Part shown: piece after piece, positions 10,553 to 21,280 of the stretch
Layout: each line of letters begins with the position of its first letter
Position numbering within the stretch: the stretch's first letter is position 1
Source of the DNA: Pleurotus ostreatus/Saccharomyces cerevisiae fusant
Taxonomy: Eukaryota > Opisthokonta
Reading direction: 5' to 3'
DNA length: 30,264 nt
NCBI GenBank assembly: GCA_024196135.1
Contig: JAMQCK010000294.1
Location: forward strand, 1 to 30,264
Program-made: the position numbers and the translations under genes
The notes under the pieces: model-generated
The model's input: the letters and a program-made list of their open reading frames with translations, nothing else
Told to the model about the DNA's origin: nothing
Databases searched by the model: none

Positions 10553-11395
10553 ATGGCCGTGGCAACGACCACGAGCTGGCTGGGGAGGGGGTTCTGGGTA
10601 CGTGAACGCTCCCCGCGTTTGATGCTATCACTAATTACTATTCTACCCCTTCTATCGCGGCGGGAGAGGGAAGAGGGGGGAGAAGCAAGAGCAGGATGAG
10701 GCGGAGGAAACATTGCCCCGCTTTTCCGTCTCATTTGCCCTCAGACTGCGTCTGAGGGCGCGAGGGGGCCGCTTGTGGCGCGCTATGCGTCGTAGGTGAG
10801 CACTTGATAGCCCTTTGGTCGTCGCGCGCCCACCCACACCCCCGCTTATAGCGATCGGCGCGGATGGCGGGCAGCGCATCCCCCTCCTCTCCCTGCGGTT
10901 GTAGTCATTCACCCTCGCGGCGCTCTGCCGCGTCGCGCGGGATGCGTGCGGCCACACCGAGCATTGAGATCACCCTGTCATGCACGCAGCCAAGTCATGG
11001 TCGGCTCGGCACTCGCCCGACGCGGTCTATAGCCGCCCGACCCCCTCTGCTCAGTCCTTCGCCGGGAAAGGCTGAGGGGCGGGGATTTCCTTCCCGCGAT
11101 CGTATATGTGCCTTGGCTATGTGCAAACCCGGCGGGGACTTTCAGCGCCCCTCATCGATCTCGCACTCGCTGCGGTTCTCGCGCGCCCCCACGGGTGCAG
11201 TGGCCTCTCACCTTCAGGCGATGCCCTCATCGTCATGACCCTGCCGCCGGCGCGCTTCGAGCACGCGGGAGCGCATAGCAACGCACCTCCCTCTCACCCT
11301 CATCCTGCTAAGTAGCCACCGCAGACGCGTCCCTCGACGCAGATGGGTGCACGTAGCCCGGGGGATATCTCCCTCCCCTACCAACATCGAGAACC
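10553..11395 (+). repeat. Diverged direct repeat, unit R2
   Basis: This is the second unit of the R1/R2 tandem pair. Its right edge runs up to the first recognisable phospholipase D exon at about 11386, so the junction with the captured gene lies at or next to the repeat edge. A short, weaker third match to the tail of the unit appears at about 15990-16085. Confidence 0.7.
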
Positions 11396-13101
11396 AGTTC
11401 TTGTGCGTATTGCCGCCCCCTCGTCTGACATTCATCACACTAACATCTCCACCAGCATCTCCGCCACTCGCGAGGGCGAGCAGATCGTCAACCTCATCGC
11501 CAAGGCGCTCGTCGAGCGCATCGTGCGCGCGGCGAAGGAGGGCACCAAGTTCAAGGTCGTCATCTGCATCCCCGAGGTGCCCGGGTTCTCCGGCAACATC
11601 AAGGAGGAGAGCTCGCTGCGCTTCATTATGGCGGGGCAGTACCGCACGATCATTGTGGTGGGAGCAGCATCTATGAGGAGATTAGGAAGGCGGGATATGA
11701 GCCGTGCGTTGTCTGATCGTTGCTTATGTGTCTGGCTGACGTTTGTCGTAGGATGGACTACATCCGCTTCTACCACCTCCGCGCTTACGACCGTATCAAC
11801 GCGCCGATGGGTGGGTAGCAGCTTCATAGTGGAGGACCCGACCCTTTGCTAACACCCGCCCCTAGAAACCCTCACCAAGAAAATGGAGCTCACCTCGGGC
11901 GTGCAGTTCAGCGAGGCGCAGGTCGCGCTCGCGCGCCAGTGGATCGGCAACCAGCACATCGAGCAGAAGGAGGTCAAGATCAAGGTGCCCAAGACCACGC
12001 AGGAGGGCCAGTCGCTCTCCGAGAACACCGAGTCCGACATCCTCACGGTGAAGTTCCCCGATACCGTGGAGGAGGCGACGGCGATCATCGAGAAGTTCGA
12101 GGAGGACTCGCGGGAGATCCGCGGGGACGAGGAGGTGGCGGATACGGTGCCGCAGCATATGCTGCAGGACAAGACGTCGCTGTTTGATGAGAAGTGGCTG
12201 GGGAGTGAGGAGGAGTTGAATAAGTGAGTTTGGTGTCAATGTGGGAGGGTGAGGATGTTGGATACTGATGGTTTGCCAGCTACGTCGCGGAGCTGCTCTA
12301 CATCCACTCGAAGGTCATGATCGTGGACGACCGCCGGGTCATCATGCATCATGGGTAGCGCCACCATCAACGACCGTAGCCAGAAGGTATACCTATCCAT
12401 CACCTGTCTCGACATGCATGCTGACGCCGCCCACAGGGCGACGGCGACTCCGAGATCGCCCTCGTCGTCGAGGACACAGACGAGATCGAATCGCGCATGT
12501 ATAGCCAGCCGTACCGCGTCATCCGCTTCGCCGCGACCCTCCGCCGCATGCTCTTCCGCGAGCACCTCGGCCTCATCCCGCCGCAGATGATGGACAAGAA
12601 GAACGAGCGGGTCACGGACTACATGCGCCCCGCGCCGACGCCCAATCCGGACGAGCTCGGCACGCGCGAGGACGAGATGGTCGCGGACCCGCTCTGCGAG
12701 GAGACGCAGTACCTGTGGAACGACACGGCGCGCGAGAACAGGGAGATCTTCACCAAGATCTTCCGCCCGGTGCCGACGAACTTGGTGCGGACGTGGGATG
12801 CGTACGATGTGCGTCGTTGTTGGCCAAATTTGTCGGTGGGTGTTGCTGACTTCTTGCGCTTAGCACTACCTGCCGAAGGTCAAGACGGGTCATGTCATGC
12901 CGGATATCCCGCTGCAGCGCGTCAAGGAGCGCCTGTCACAGGTCCGGGGTGCCCTGGTCGACCGCCCGATCGTAAGCAACGTCTACTCTTCGGCCCTACC
13001 TTCCAAGCTGATCACAATAACAGGACTTCCTCATTGACGAGAAGGACTTCGCCGAAGGCCCAGCTTGGGCTGGTCTGAACCCGACGCTGCCGATCTACCT
13101 T
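11386..13101 (+). pseudogene. Phospholipase D1 (PLD) C-terminal half, captured and frameshifted
   Basis: The spliced reading gives the second half of a eukaryotic PLD1/Spo14-type enzyme, which hydrolyses phosphatidylcholine to phosphatidate. It opens abruptly mid-exon at IENQFF (11386), then splices to ISATREGEQ at 11456. The second HKD motif is present (IHSKVMIVDD, about 12310-12340), followed by INDRSQ, GDGDSEIA and the typical C-terminus ending NPTLPIY. Exons approximate 11386-11402, 11456-11704, 11752-11810, 11866-12223, 12280-12387, 12436-12807, 12864-12972 and 13024-13101. The first HKD domain and the PX/PH region are missing. A one-base deletion near 11655 and a 7-bp CATCATG duplication near 12346-12355 break the frame. 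Retained introns show DNA-level capture rather than retrocopying. It is unlikely to make a working enzyme. Confidence 0.93.
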
Positions 13102-13960
13102 CCTGTGCTGGAGCGTGTCGAGCGTGCGACATACTTTGCTCGTACTCTTTTTCCTCCTTTTTTGCGCCCCATTCAACCCTCCCCCCTTCATATGTACTTC
13201 ATAGCTTGTGTATACATCTTTTACATATATTTTCGCGCTTGCTACGGCGCGCAGTGACGGCGGCACGTACCCGCGTCGCGGCCGCCACTCCCAAGGCGGC
13301 GCGACGCATCACGTCCCCAGACAGTAGGTGTGCATGTTGGCTTGCCTCGGGAAGGCAGGTCTCGTATACGACTCCGGGGCCACTGAACTAGTAGAAAGAA
13401 GAAGGTGATACTAGGAGCCGCGCCACAAAGGCAAGGCAAGTGCTTCCTCGGGATGGGGACGCAAGTATTACACCATTGCGATCCTTCAGGAGGCTAGAGA
13501 AAGCTGACGCATGGATTATACTTACGTACAATATAACTGGAATCTTGGCGCAGAGGAAAGGGAGGGCGGAGTGCACGGGCTTGGATCTTCTACTCAAACG
13601 TCGGTTCCTCCTCCTCACAGAGACTCCGAAAGCTCAAAGAACGCGTGAATATTGAGCAATGTGTCTACAGCAATACTATCAACGTGTTGCGACTCCGCCA
13701 CTTCCGCCCCGCTTCCTTAAGCTTCCTGCCATCCCGCCGGCTGGGCCTTTTTGTGTCCCCTCTCCAGAAAAGTGGAAACAGGGAAGGCCCGCGTTGTCTG
13801 CGGCGGTAAGCACAGACCCTGAGGGTGCTAATCCAAAGTCGGATGCCCCCGAAGAGGACGTCGTTGAGGAATACCGTCTCCGCGACCTCCCCTCTTTTTG
13901 GCCTAGCGTCAGCCACGCGCGGCAGAGCTTGCGAGTAACGCCTTTCACCTCCTGGATCTC
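13102..13960. other. No supported gene
   Basis: An AT-rich stretch (13140-13240) follows the PLD C-terminus and looks like the captured gene's 3' untranslated region. The rest has only short overlapping open frames without motifs. Confidence 0.35.
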
Positions 13961-15450
13961 GTTACGCAAGCGCACGGCAGATCCCCTCGTGCTGAGCTAC
14001 TTCCGCCAAAACCGCCGGCCGCGCGACCTCAGAGCGCAGCTCCTCGCACTCCTTCGCCGCGTTCTGCATCCCCGCCGCCGCCATCTCGAGTGCGGCCGTC
14101 TGCGCCTGTACCGTTAGCTGCGGGGTTGTCCTCGCACTCGCCGCCGCCCTCAGCCCCAGCGACGCGCAGCGCGCTCCGGACGATTCCGCCCGCGCCGTAC
14201 GCAAACCCTCGCAGAGTTCCCAGCACGCGATCGCGCCGCGGGACGTCGGCTCGAGCTCCTCCCGCCCGCGGATGCTTTCCGCCCACGAGATCGCCCTGAC
14301 CGGCGGCGAGGACTCTGCGCCCCGCCGGGTGCTCGCTGGACAACGAGCGTTGACTGGATCGCGGCGGCCTTGGCGCGCTCGGCGTCCACGTCAGCGGCGG
14401 GCACCTCGGTTGTTTCGTCGCGCGGGTGGAGAGGGGAGAGGGCTTGGATGAAGGATGGACGGTTGAGGGGGATTTGGCTGCGTGGCGGGTGTGACAGTAG
14501 ATGGCTTCCAGTGCGTGGGCAAGCTGTTGAACGACTGGGCGACGGGCGCCTGCTAGTGAGGGGAAAGCCCTGTTCGCGGACTGCTGGGTCTGCTGAAGCT
14601 GCGCAACGTTCTGCAACTCAAGTCGGAGGGCGGAGTTGGCGCCCACGTGGGAGGGGCGTAAGCCAGTAAGTGTAGGGGGTCGCCGACAAAAGTGCGCGGC
14701 CGGGTGCGCGATGGAGAGGGCGTTGTGCGGCGGGTTGCGTCGAGCTCACGACTGCCCCGTCCCAAAAGCGCCGTGCGGCGTTTAGCGCCCGGCGCCTTCA
14801 GCGGAGCTGAGGCAGGGATGGGGCGAGGGCGAACGACTACGCGAGGGCGCCGTTCTGGAGCTGCGCGGCTTGCCGGTAGGCCTAGTAGTCAGGGTAGCGA
14901 GCGTCTGCATCGTGCCGGTGCGCCCTTGTTGCCGGCGCCCGGTCGATGAGCACGCGGAATACGGCGCCGTGGCGGGCTGGCGACGAGGGAGATTGACGCG
15001 GGGCGTTCGCTTGCGCGATCGCGCGTCCAGAAACCTCGGCGACGACGCGGGCAGCTCAAGGGCGCAGACCCCGGCTGATGATCGCTGCGCTCAACAGGCG
15101 GCACGCGCGAATGGTGCTAGGATCGCGTCAGCGGTGGCTTGGGAATGAGGCGCGAGACGCACCAGTTCGAGATCGACGACGAACGCGCAAATGGCCGACT
15201 TCCATACAAAGAGAGCCCCCGGCAGGGTAGAGGGTAAGTGTGACGAAGGGCGTTGAAGCGCTCCGGACAGGGCGGGAAAAGCCGCGGGGGTAAGGGCGGA
15301 AGTAAATGGCGCATGGAAAGGGGTGGGGGAGACCAGCTTGTCCAGGAGCAAGCCCATAGTGCGCGGCGGCAGCGGTCACGCACGTCCACCCGCGCGAGCA
15401 CCACCATGATCGGCCGGTGGGCTGGTGGGGTGAGGATAGCCGCGTTATAA
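13961..15450 (-). pseudogene. Possible degraded minus-strand gene with coiled-coil-like segments
   Basis: The minus strand has several protein-like stretches in shifting frames: LRLELQNVAQLQQTQQSANR (about 14580-14640), MAAAGMQNAAKECEELRSEV (about 14030-14090) and ALFVWKSAICAFVVDLELV (about 15160-15215). The first two look like coiled-coil heptads. Stops and frame changes separate them. I do not recognise the family. It may be another captured host fragment; GC-rich chance frames are the alternative. Confidence 0.25.
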
Positions 15451-18400
15451 AGGGTTCAGGGTGGCTACTTTGTTGATCTCCTCAACGCAACTGTCTACTG
15501 GTGTTCACCGGTAAGGGTAGTAGCCGTATAAACGTAGTCGTACGTCCTCGGCTCCCCAAGACAAAGGGCATCCACCAAAAAAACAAGTGATGTCATCTGG
15601 TCGCGTGGCTCTAACACGTGGAGTGCCTGTTTGTGCATCCCCCAACCTCGAGTCCTACCTCTGCGCTCCCGCCCTCAGAAGTATTTGTCGCTCGCGCTTG
15701 GCGCCACTGCGTGGCCTTATGCTCCTACTCTTGCTTATCCACGCCGCGCACTTGACGGGACCATCATTCGATCAGCTTGGCGACGCGCACCCGCCCAGAA
15801 CGCGAGGGGAATATGGCCGTGTCGGTGCGTTGTTTGACGCCTTTTTACAGTCGCGCATCCTATCCTCGATCAACGTACTCATGCATCATTACAACGCTGC
15901 CATTCTACCCAGGGCCACTGCTGCGGCATGCGCCCCTTCAACTCTCGCGCACAAAGGAGGCGAGCCGTTTCCCCTCTTCCTCCTCCCCTCGCCCATGCTA
16001 CGCAGCAGCAGCGGACGTGTCTATTGACGCGGATGCCTGCGCGTAGCTCGGGGGTGCAGATTGCTACTTGCCGCCTACCAACTCCCAAGTACCGTGTCAA
16101 GGCCAGCCGTTGAAACTGGCCCAGTAACGAGGAGGCGGTCCTCAACGTCGGCGCACGCGACGTCCCGAAGGGCGCTGAGGTCAGCAGGCGTGCGCATCCA
16201 GCAGGTCTGCGCTGCTATTAAGGAATGGGTGAGGAGCTCGGAAGGACGCGCGCGAGGAGACGCTGTCACCCGTGGGCTTCGCCGTCTTAACTGGCCAGCA
16301 GGTAATCACCATCTAGAAACCCTTCGTTCCGTCATCTTAGTACTCTCCCAGGCCACATCAAGTCGATCTCCCAGTCGACGATGGACAGTGTCTTCGTGAA
16401 GGCCATCCACTTTAGCAAGGGTCTTCGCACGGTTGAGGGCGCGTTGTCCCCTTGTGTCAGCGACGTTTACACTGCGGAGACCCGCATTCTCCTCATCGTC
16501 CACTAGCTCGCCATTTGCACGCTCGCCCTCTCGCGCTCGGAACTGCACGCACGCGACCCCGCGAGACGGCCCTACGGGGCTGCTGAGCGATCCAACGCGA
16601 CCGCAAGCCGTTCAAGTTCGCGCAGGAGTACACGCGTGAGCTCAGCTGCATCTCCCCGTTTTTGTACAGTCATGCTGACGATGGATCTGATTCCTAGCTC
16701 GCTCGGCTCGTCTCGCGTTCGCATAGAGGAGAAGCACCATAGGCACGACCTGACCCTCTCTTTTTGTCGCTGCTCTTGTGCCGTAGGTGAGCCCACGTCG
16801 TTGAAGTCCGCTTACTTCACGACCAATTCGTCTCCAGAGCCCTATGAAAGTGCGGGGTGCGCTTCGTCGGCGGCCCAGCGACTCCATGAGGCCGAGTGGT
16901 CAACTGCGTAGGCTCCTAGGCCAGCCGCACAGCGGCGCTGCTCGCGATTGGTCTCGCTCTGACGCAGCGCTGAGTTCATGACGTTCAAGGCTTCGTTCGA
17001 TGCTGACTGGGCAGTAGGGCGCCTTGGACGAACCATGGACCTCGCTGAGAGACTATACAAAGGTGAGGCAAGCTCGTCGCCCACTACGTAAGCCACTGAC
17101 AGTTCTGCCCCGCTTAGGACGCGCTCGAAGGTTCTGAGGTTGAGCGGCCGCGCGCGACACACTGCGGGGTATCTCTGCGCGCACCTGCGACCTTCCGGGC
17201 CCTTCAAACACACGCCAGGGAAGCGGCGATTGACGAGGCGGCGCCGACATTGTGAAATCAGGTTGACCGCCTTGCTGATTCTGCTGTTGATTGACACTGA
17301 CCTTCGTACCGTTGTATCTGCTAGACGACTTATGCGCGCGCAGGTGACCATAAGGCCCGTCGTCTCGGCACAAGGAAGGTTGGGATAGACGCCGGCACCC
17401 TTGCTTGAAGCACGCCTTGCTGAAAATCTCGGCCACAATAGTCGCTTGCTGAGCTTGGTTTCGAAGCAACCGAGGCGATGCCCCTCCACCAGCACGCCTT
17501 CCGGACACTCGCGTCGCCCCCAGCGCACGTCAGGCAAGGGAAAATTATGCCCGAACGCGACGAGATCGACGGCCAACCCCAAGCCTACATCCTGAACTCT
17601 TAAGGCAAGTTCTGTTACAAGAACCTCGTGTTTGAGTTGTACGATGGAGACGCGACGTAATGCTGACCCAACGCCTCAGAGATACGCCGTTTGCGCAGAA
17701 ATGCGCAGGAGGCAGCGCTTCGTGCCCACGCTTTCAACTTGCCTCGAGTGAGTTCGAACTTTCAGAAGAACACAACCTTTGCTCACCACTCTACAGGCGA
17801 AACGATGTTGTATTCGTGCTTCACTGCGCCGCAGACGCGCACCGTTCCTTTTGCACAAGACTATCAGCATGGAAGGAGTGCTGAACATTCAGCTCGAGAG
17901 TGGACGTCGAAGTGGAGGTGAGACATACGCTGAGAAATCATTGCGATGCATCACTCACCCCAACGTCCAGCCAGTCCGTGACGCGGTTTCCGCAGCTTGG
18001 CATCGCCCCACTCGCCGTGGACTGCGCAGACGTGGAATCCGGTGGGAGGGCCTCTGAGCGCGCCCTTGAAAGGTTACCCCGCCGCTTCCAAGGTGAGTCC
18101 GCCCAGCATCCGTTTCTATTGCTACTAACGACGGATGCGTAGGTGACCCAGGCCTCCATCACAAACTGACTACATCGTACGCTCATTGCGATGTGCGCCG
18201 AGGCGGCGGCGCGCTTTGGAAGGCAAGTGCACTCGGGCGGGGGTTTGCTCATCACCGCCTGCCTGGCTTTTCGTGTGCGCGGCCATCCCCCATTCGCATC
18301 CTAACGACGCATCTCATGCCCTATGAGGGGAGTGCACGCCTTTCGACGCGGAGGAATCATTCAGGAGCGCTCGGCGACTTGGTTCGCTAGCGCGGCTATA

Positions 18401-19417
18401 TTGGCTCATGCGAGTCCGGCAGTCGCAAGGCCAGAATTCGTGCCCTTCTGCGATCAACGATATGCTAATGTCCGGCTAGTACTATCCCTGGGCCGAGAAC
18501 GAGCACACCCTGACGAGCGCTTCGAGCTGAGCTCAACTTACTCTGTGCTGAACAGTACAAGAATCGCTGTTTCGTCCACAAATTCGAGGGTAAGCCCACC
18601 ATCGCGGTCTTCTTGGCACTCCCCTGCTGCGGCAAGTTCACGCACTTCGGCAACGCCTTGGAGAACACGGGGAGCCAGACCATGAAGTTGCGCTGGAGAA
18701 CAACGCGCATTTTGGCGCCTTGCAGTCGAAGGCGTTGTTTGTGTGGGCGGACGACGCACATCCACTACTCGCCGACGCTAACCTCATCTTCTGCGCCCAT
18801 AACCAGGCGTCCTGCCGACGACTTCAGCGACACGGCGGTGTCAGGCGAGGTCTTCGTCCTTGGCCAGTCAAAGGCCCTCGTCAAGGTCAGCATCGCGCTC
18901 CTCATGATGAACGAGCTCGAGATGATTCCGTCACGGCATATTCCCAGCGCCATGGCCAAGTCCTCAAGGCCAGGCCGCTCTCGCAGCCGAATATACTGGG
19001 TCCAAGGAGGTCTGCTCTCCTCGGTGCCTGTCGCCGACGAACTCTCTGTTCGAGCGCGGCCACGCGTGGCCGCGTTGAGAGCGTCGATGCTCAGGGTCGC
19101 CCTCAAGTCTTTCGTGGGCTTCAAAGCACCAGCTGCTGCGCTGATGTAGACCTTGCACAGGTACGATGTACCCTTCTTCGGAGCGTGAATGCATAGGGCG
19201 GGAGTTCGCGTCAGGGCTTTGGAGGGGAGGAGGCCGGAGGCCTCCTGCGTACAGATAGATAGTACGCCATACCTCATTTGTCCCTCCCGCACACACACTT
19301 AGACTATTCTCGTGAGCCGGCGAGTGACCGCAAAGCCTGATGCGGGAGACGGGAACGATCACGCGAGACAAAGGCAAGGCCTTCGCAAGGCGTAGCTGCG
19401 GCTTTCGCTACTTCATT
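15451..19417. other. GC-rich cargo with unassigned exon-like pieces
   Basis: No intact gene is recognised. Several plus-strand stretches read like conserved protein flanked by splice-like signals: VFVKAIHFSKGLRTVEGA (about 16395-16445), RKPFKFAQEYTREL (about 16600-16640), KFCYKNLVFELYDGDAT (about 17607-17657) and KALFVWADDAHPLLADANL (about 18729-18785). They lie in different frames with stops between them, consistent with one or more decayed captured genes. I could not name them from memory. A weak copy of the R1/R2 tail sits near 15990-16085. Confidence 0.3.
19055..19074. repeat. 20-bp perfect palindrome containing ACGCGT
   Basis: CGCGGCCACGCGTGGCCGCG is perfectly self-complementary. ACGCGT is the MCB core bound by MBF-type factors in fungi, but there is no adjacent intact gene start, so regulatory meaning is doubtful. 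Confidence 0.6.
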
Positions 19418-19500
19418 TAACGCCACATATTCGCATGGTCCCAAACCACGAGGTTCTGCACAAACCTCGTGGTTTGGGACCATGCGAATATGTGGCGTTA
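19418..19500. repeat. Palindromic hairpin repeat, copy C (perfect 38-bp arms)
   Basis: Arms 19418-19455 and 19463-19500 are perfect inverted copies separated by 7 nt. The outer bases are TAACGCCACAT...ATGTGGCGTTA. This is the best preserved copy of the family. It lies just upstream of the decayed internal recombinase. Perfect arms imply recent formation or strong maintenance. Confidence 0.95.
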
Positions 19501-19528
19501 GGCATCCAATGTGTAGCCTCCGGCCGGA

Positions 19529-21280
19529 TTGTCTCCCGCCGTGCATCGAACGCCCATGTCGGAGCTGCATTTTCTGCGAGAACTACCCTTTTACAACGTC
19601 CCCTCGGTGTACGATGAACGGTGCGTTTCCGGAATACGCACGAGGGCGCTGGTCTCAATTGATTGCAGTTTAGAAGAATTCGTTGAATGGCTAGGGGGTA
19701 CCTACGAGACAACATACGCGGAATTCTGCCAAAGCCGTGACTGTCCCATGCTTGTGTGCCTCTACATCATGGAGACCATAGAGTGCGTAGCCTGCGCCAT
19801 CATAACCCCTTTCTTGGTCTAAAAGCACCGCATAGCAAGTTCAGGTCGTAAGTGCTTGCCTCACGCGCGCCTTCCACTTCCTTTGCAATGTGATCACAAC
19901 TCCGTTTCCAGTACTTAATGCGCTGTATTACGTGCACGGAGTGCTTGGTGGTCACGGACCGCATACCATCGTTGTTTACCCTCAACCTACTCGCCAACGA
20001 ACCGGCCTCCAAGGTGGAGACACGACTGTGTACGTACGAAATAGCGTCCCTCCTTTTATAAAGTGGGTTCTAGAAGAGCAATGCATCGACGGATGCACGG
20101 CATATCCCTGCAGCTCGCTACCGCGGTACCTTCGCCAACTTTCCTTTCCTTTCCTTGGTGAGATTGGGTGGGGCAAGGCGGGCCTGCTATGCATGTCCGG
20201 GGCTCGCTTCGGCATTGGATATGAGCGCCACAACCAGCCTATTCTGATAAGCAATGGGTCCAAGGTGGACTCACCCTTCATTTTGTCATGTACCCCGTTC
20301 GTTATGACACATCCCCCGCCGCGTATGCTTGGCATGTCTCAAGGACTATATCAACCTGGCGGGTCTGACCCTATTTTCCCCCAACCTTCCTCTGGGTCTT
20401 CGTCCCTTCCCCCTCGTCCCTTCACATCCTTCCCTTCACATCCTTTCCTTCCCCCGCTAAAGCCATATGTTTCGATTGGGCGATCAAGAGCGGGAGCTCT
20501 TATTCCCCTGCAAGAAGGAGGGGGCGTACGCCACTCCTGTACGTTGCTGCCGAACGTCAACGACTTCAGCTTACGAGTCCCCCGTTCAGGAGATCCTGAA
20601 GAAACTGTATCAACACAACGAAAGCAAGATTGCTATGGCGCAAGCCGAGGTGAATGCAATCGCTGCACATGCGGTGTTCGCTTAACATCGATTCATAGGG
20701 GAGGTCGACCTGCAACAAGGCTTTCGCGGCTGCTCATTGCATCTACACCCTCTCTTTCACCAGCCTTCTTCGATTCAGCGAAATCGTCCGGCTACGTGTC
20801 TCAGATGTTGTCTATGAAGACGGCAAAGTCAAGATTTGCTTGCCTTTTCGAAAGAAAGGCACAGGTGCGCGTAGTTTGTCCCCTTCCAGCGCATAACGGA
20901 GGCCTGACCAGCCTGTCTTGAGCAGCTCAAGTCGATGTCATCGTTCTTCAGCCTTTCCAGGATACGGAAGCCCATCTCTGCCCAGTCTTGGCACTGAACA
21001 CTTGGTTGCGCTTCCAGGATGCTAGAACAGAGTACCTGTTTCCCAAAGCGGCTATAGCGGGCGAGGTAGAGAACCACTTGGTGATGGCCATTCCAATCCT
21101 TTTCTTCATTTTCTGATGCCTCCGTCAGGAGCCGGAGGACGTGGTGCGCACTCTCAACGAAGACATGCACGAGATCGGAGAAGAGGGCGAGTTCACCGCG
21201 CAATATTTTCGAGTTGGTGGGTGTCTCCGCTGCAGTGGATGGCGTCCTAGTGGCAGCTCTGGTGGTGGTGCTAGCGTGTG
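19529..21280 (+). pseudogene. Third, decayed tyrosine recombinase
   Basis: Fragments colinear with the terminal recombinases appear in order. An exon-2-like segment LEEFVEWLGG...VCLYIME (about 19671-19773) uses the same GTGCGTAG donor as the right gene. Then come VQEILKKLYQHN (about 20584-20620), the Arg-box LLRFSEIVRLRVSDV with LPFRKK (about 20765-20860), EAHLCPVLAL...YLFPK (about 20967-21045) and QYFRVGGC (about 21197-21225) in place of THSFRRGGC. The catalytic His is replaced and the Trp and Tyr regions are not recognisable. No continuous spliced frame can be made. Similarity to the terminal pair is clearly lower than between those two, so this is an older or different lineage member, probably inactive. 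Confidence 0.8.
20377..20456 (+). repeat. Polypyrimidine tract with CCCTTCACATCC duplication
   Basis: A C/T-rich run of about 80 nt contains two adjacent TCCCTTCACATCC-type units. It sits inside the decayed recombinase and probably represents low-complexity expansion. Confidence 0.6.

Noticed and set aside
18323..18372. GVHAFRRGG, resembling the recombinase THSFRRGG box
   Set aside because: The surrounding residues do not match the recombinase before or after the box, and no other YR fragment lies nearby in order. I treat it as chance.
19890..20921. A 343-codon plus-strand open frame
   Set aside because: It overlaps the decayed recombinase in another frame; the recognisable YR residues are in different frames, and this frame has no family motif.
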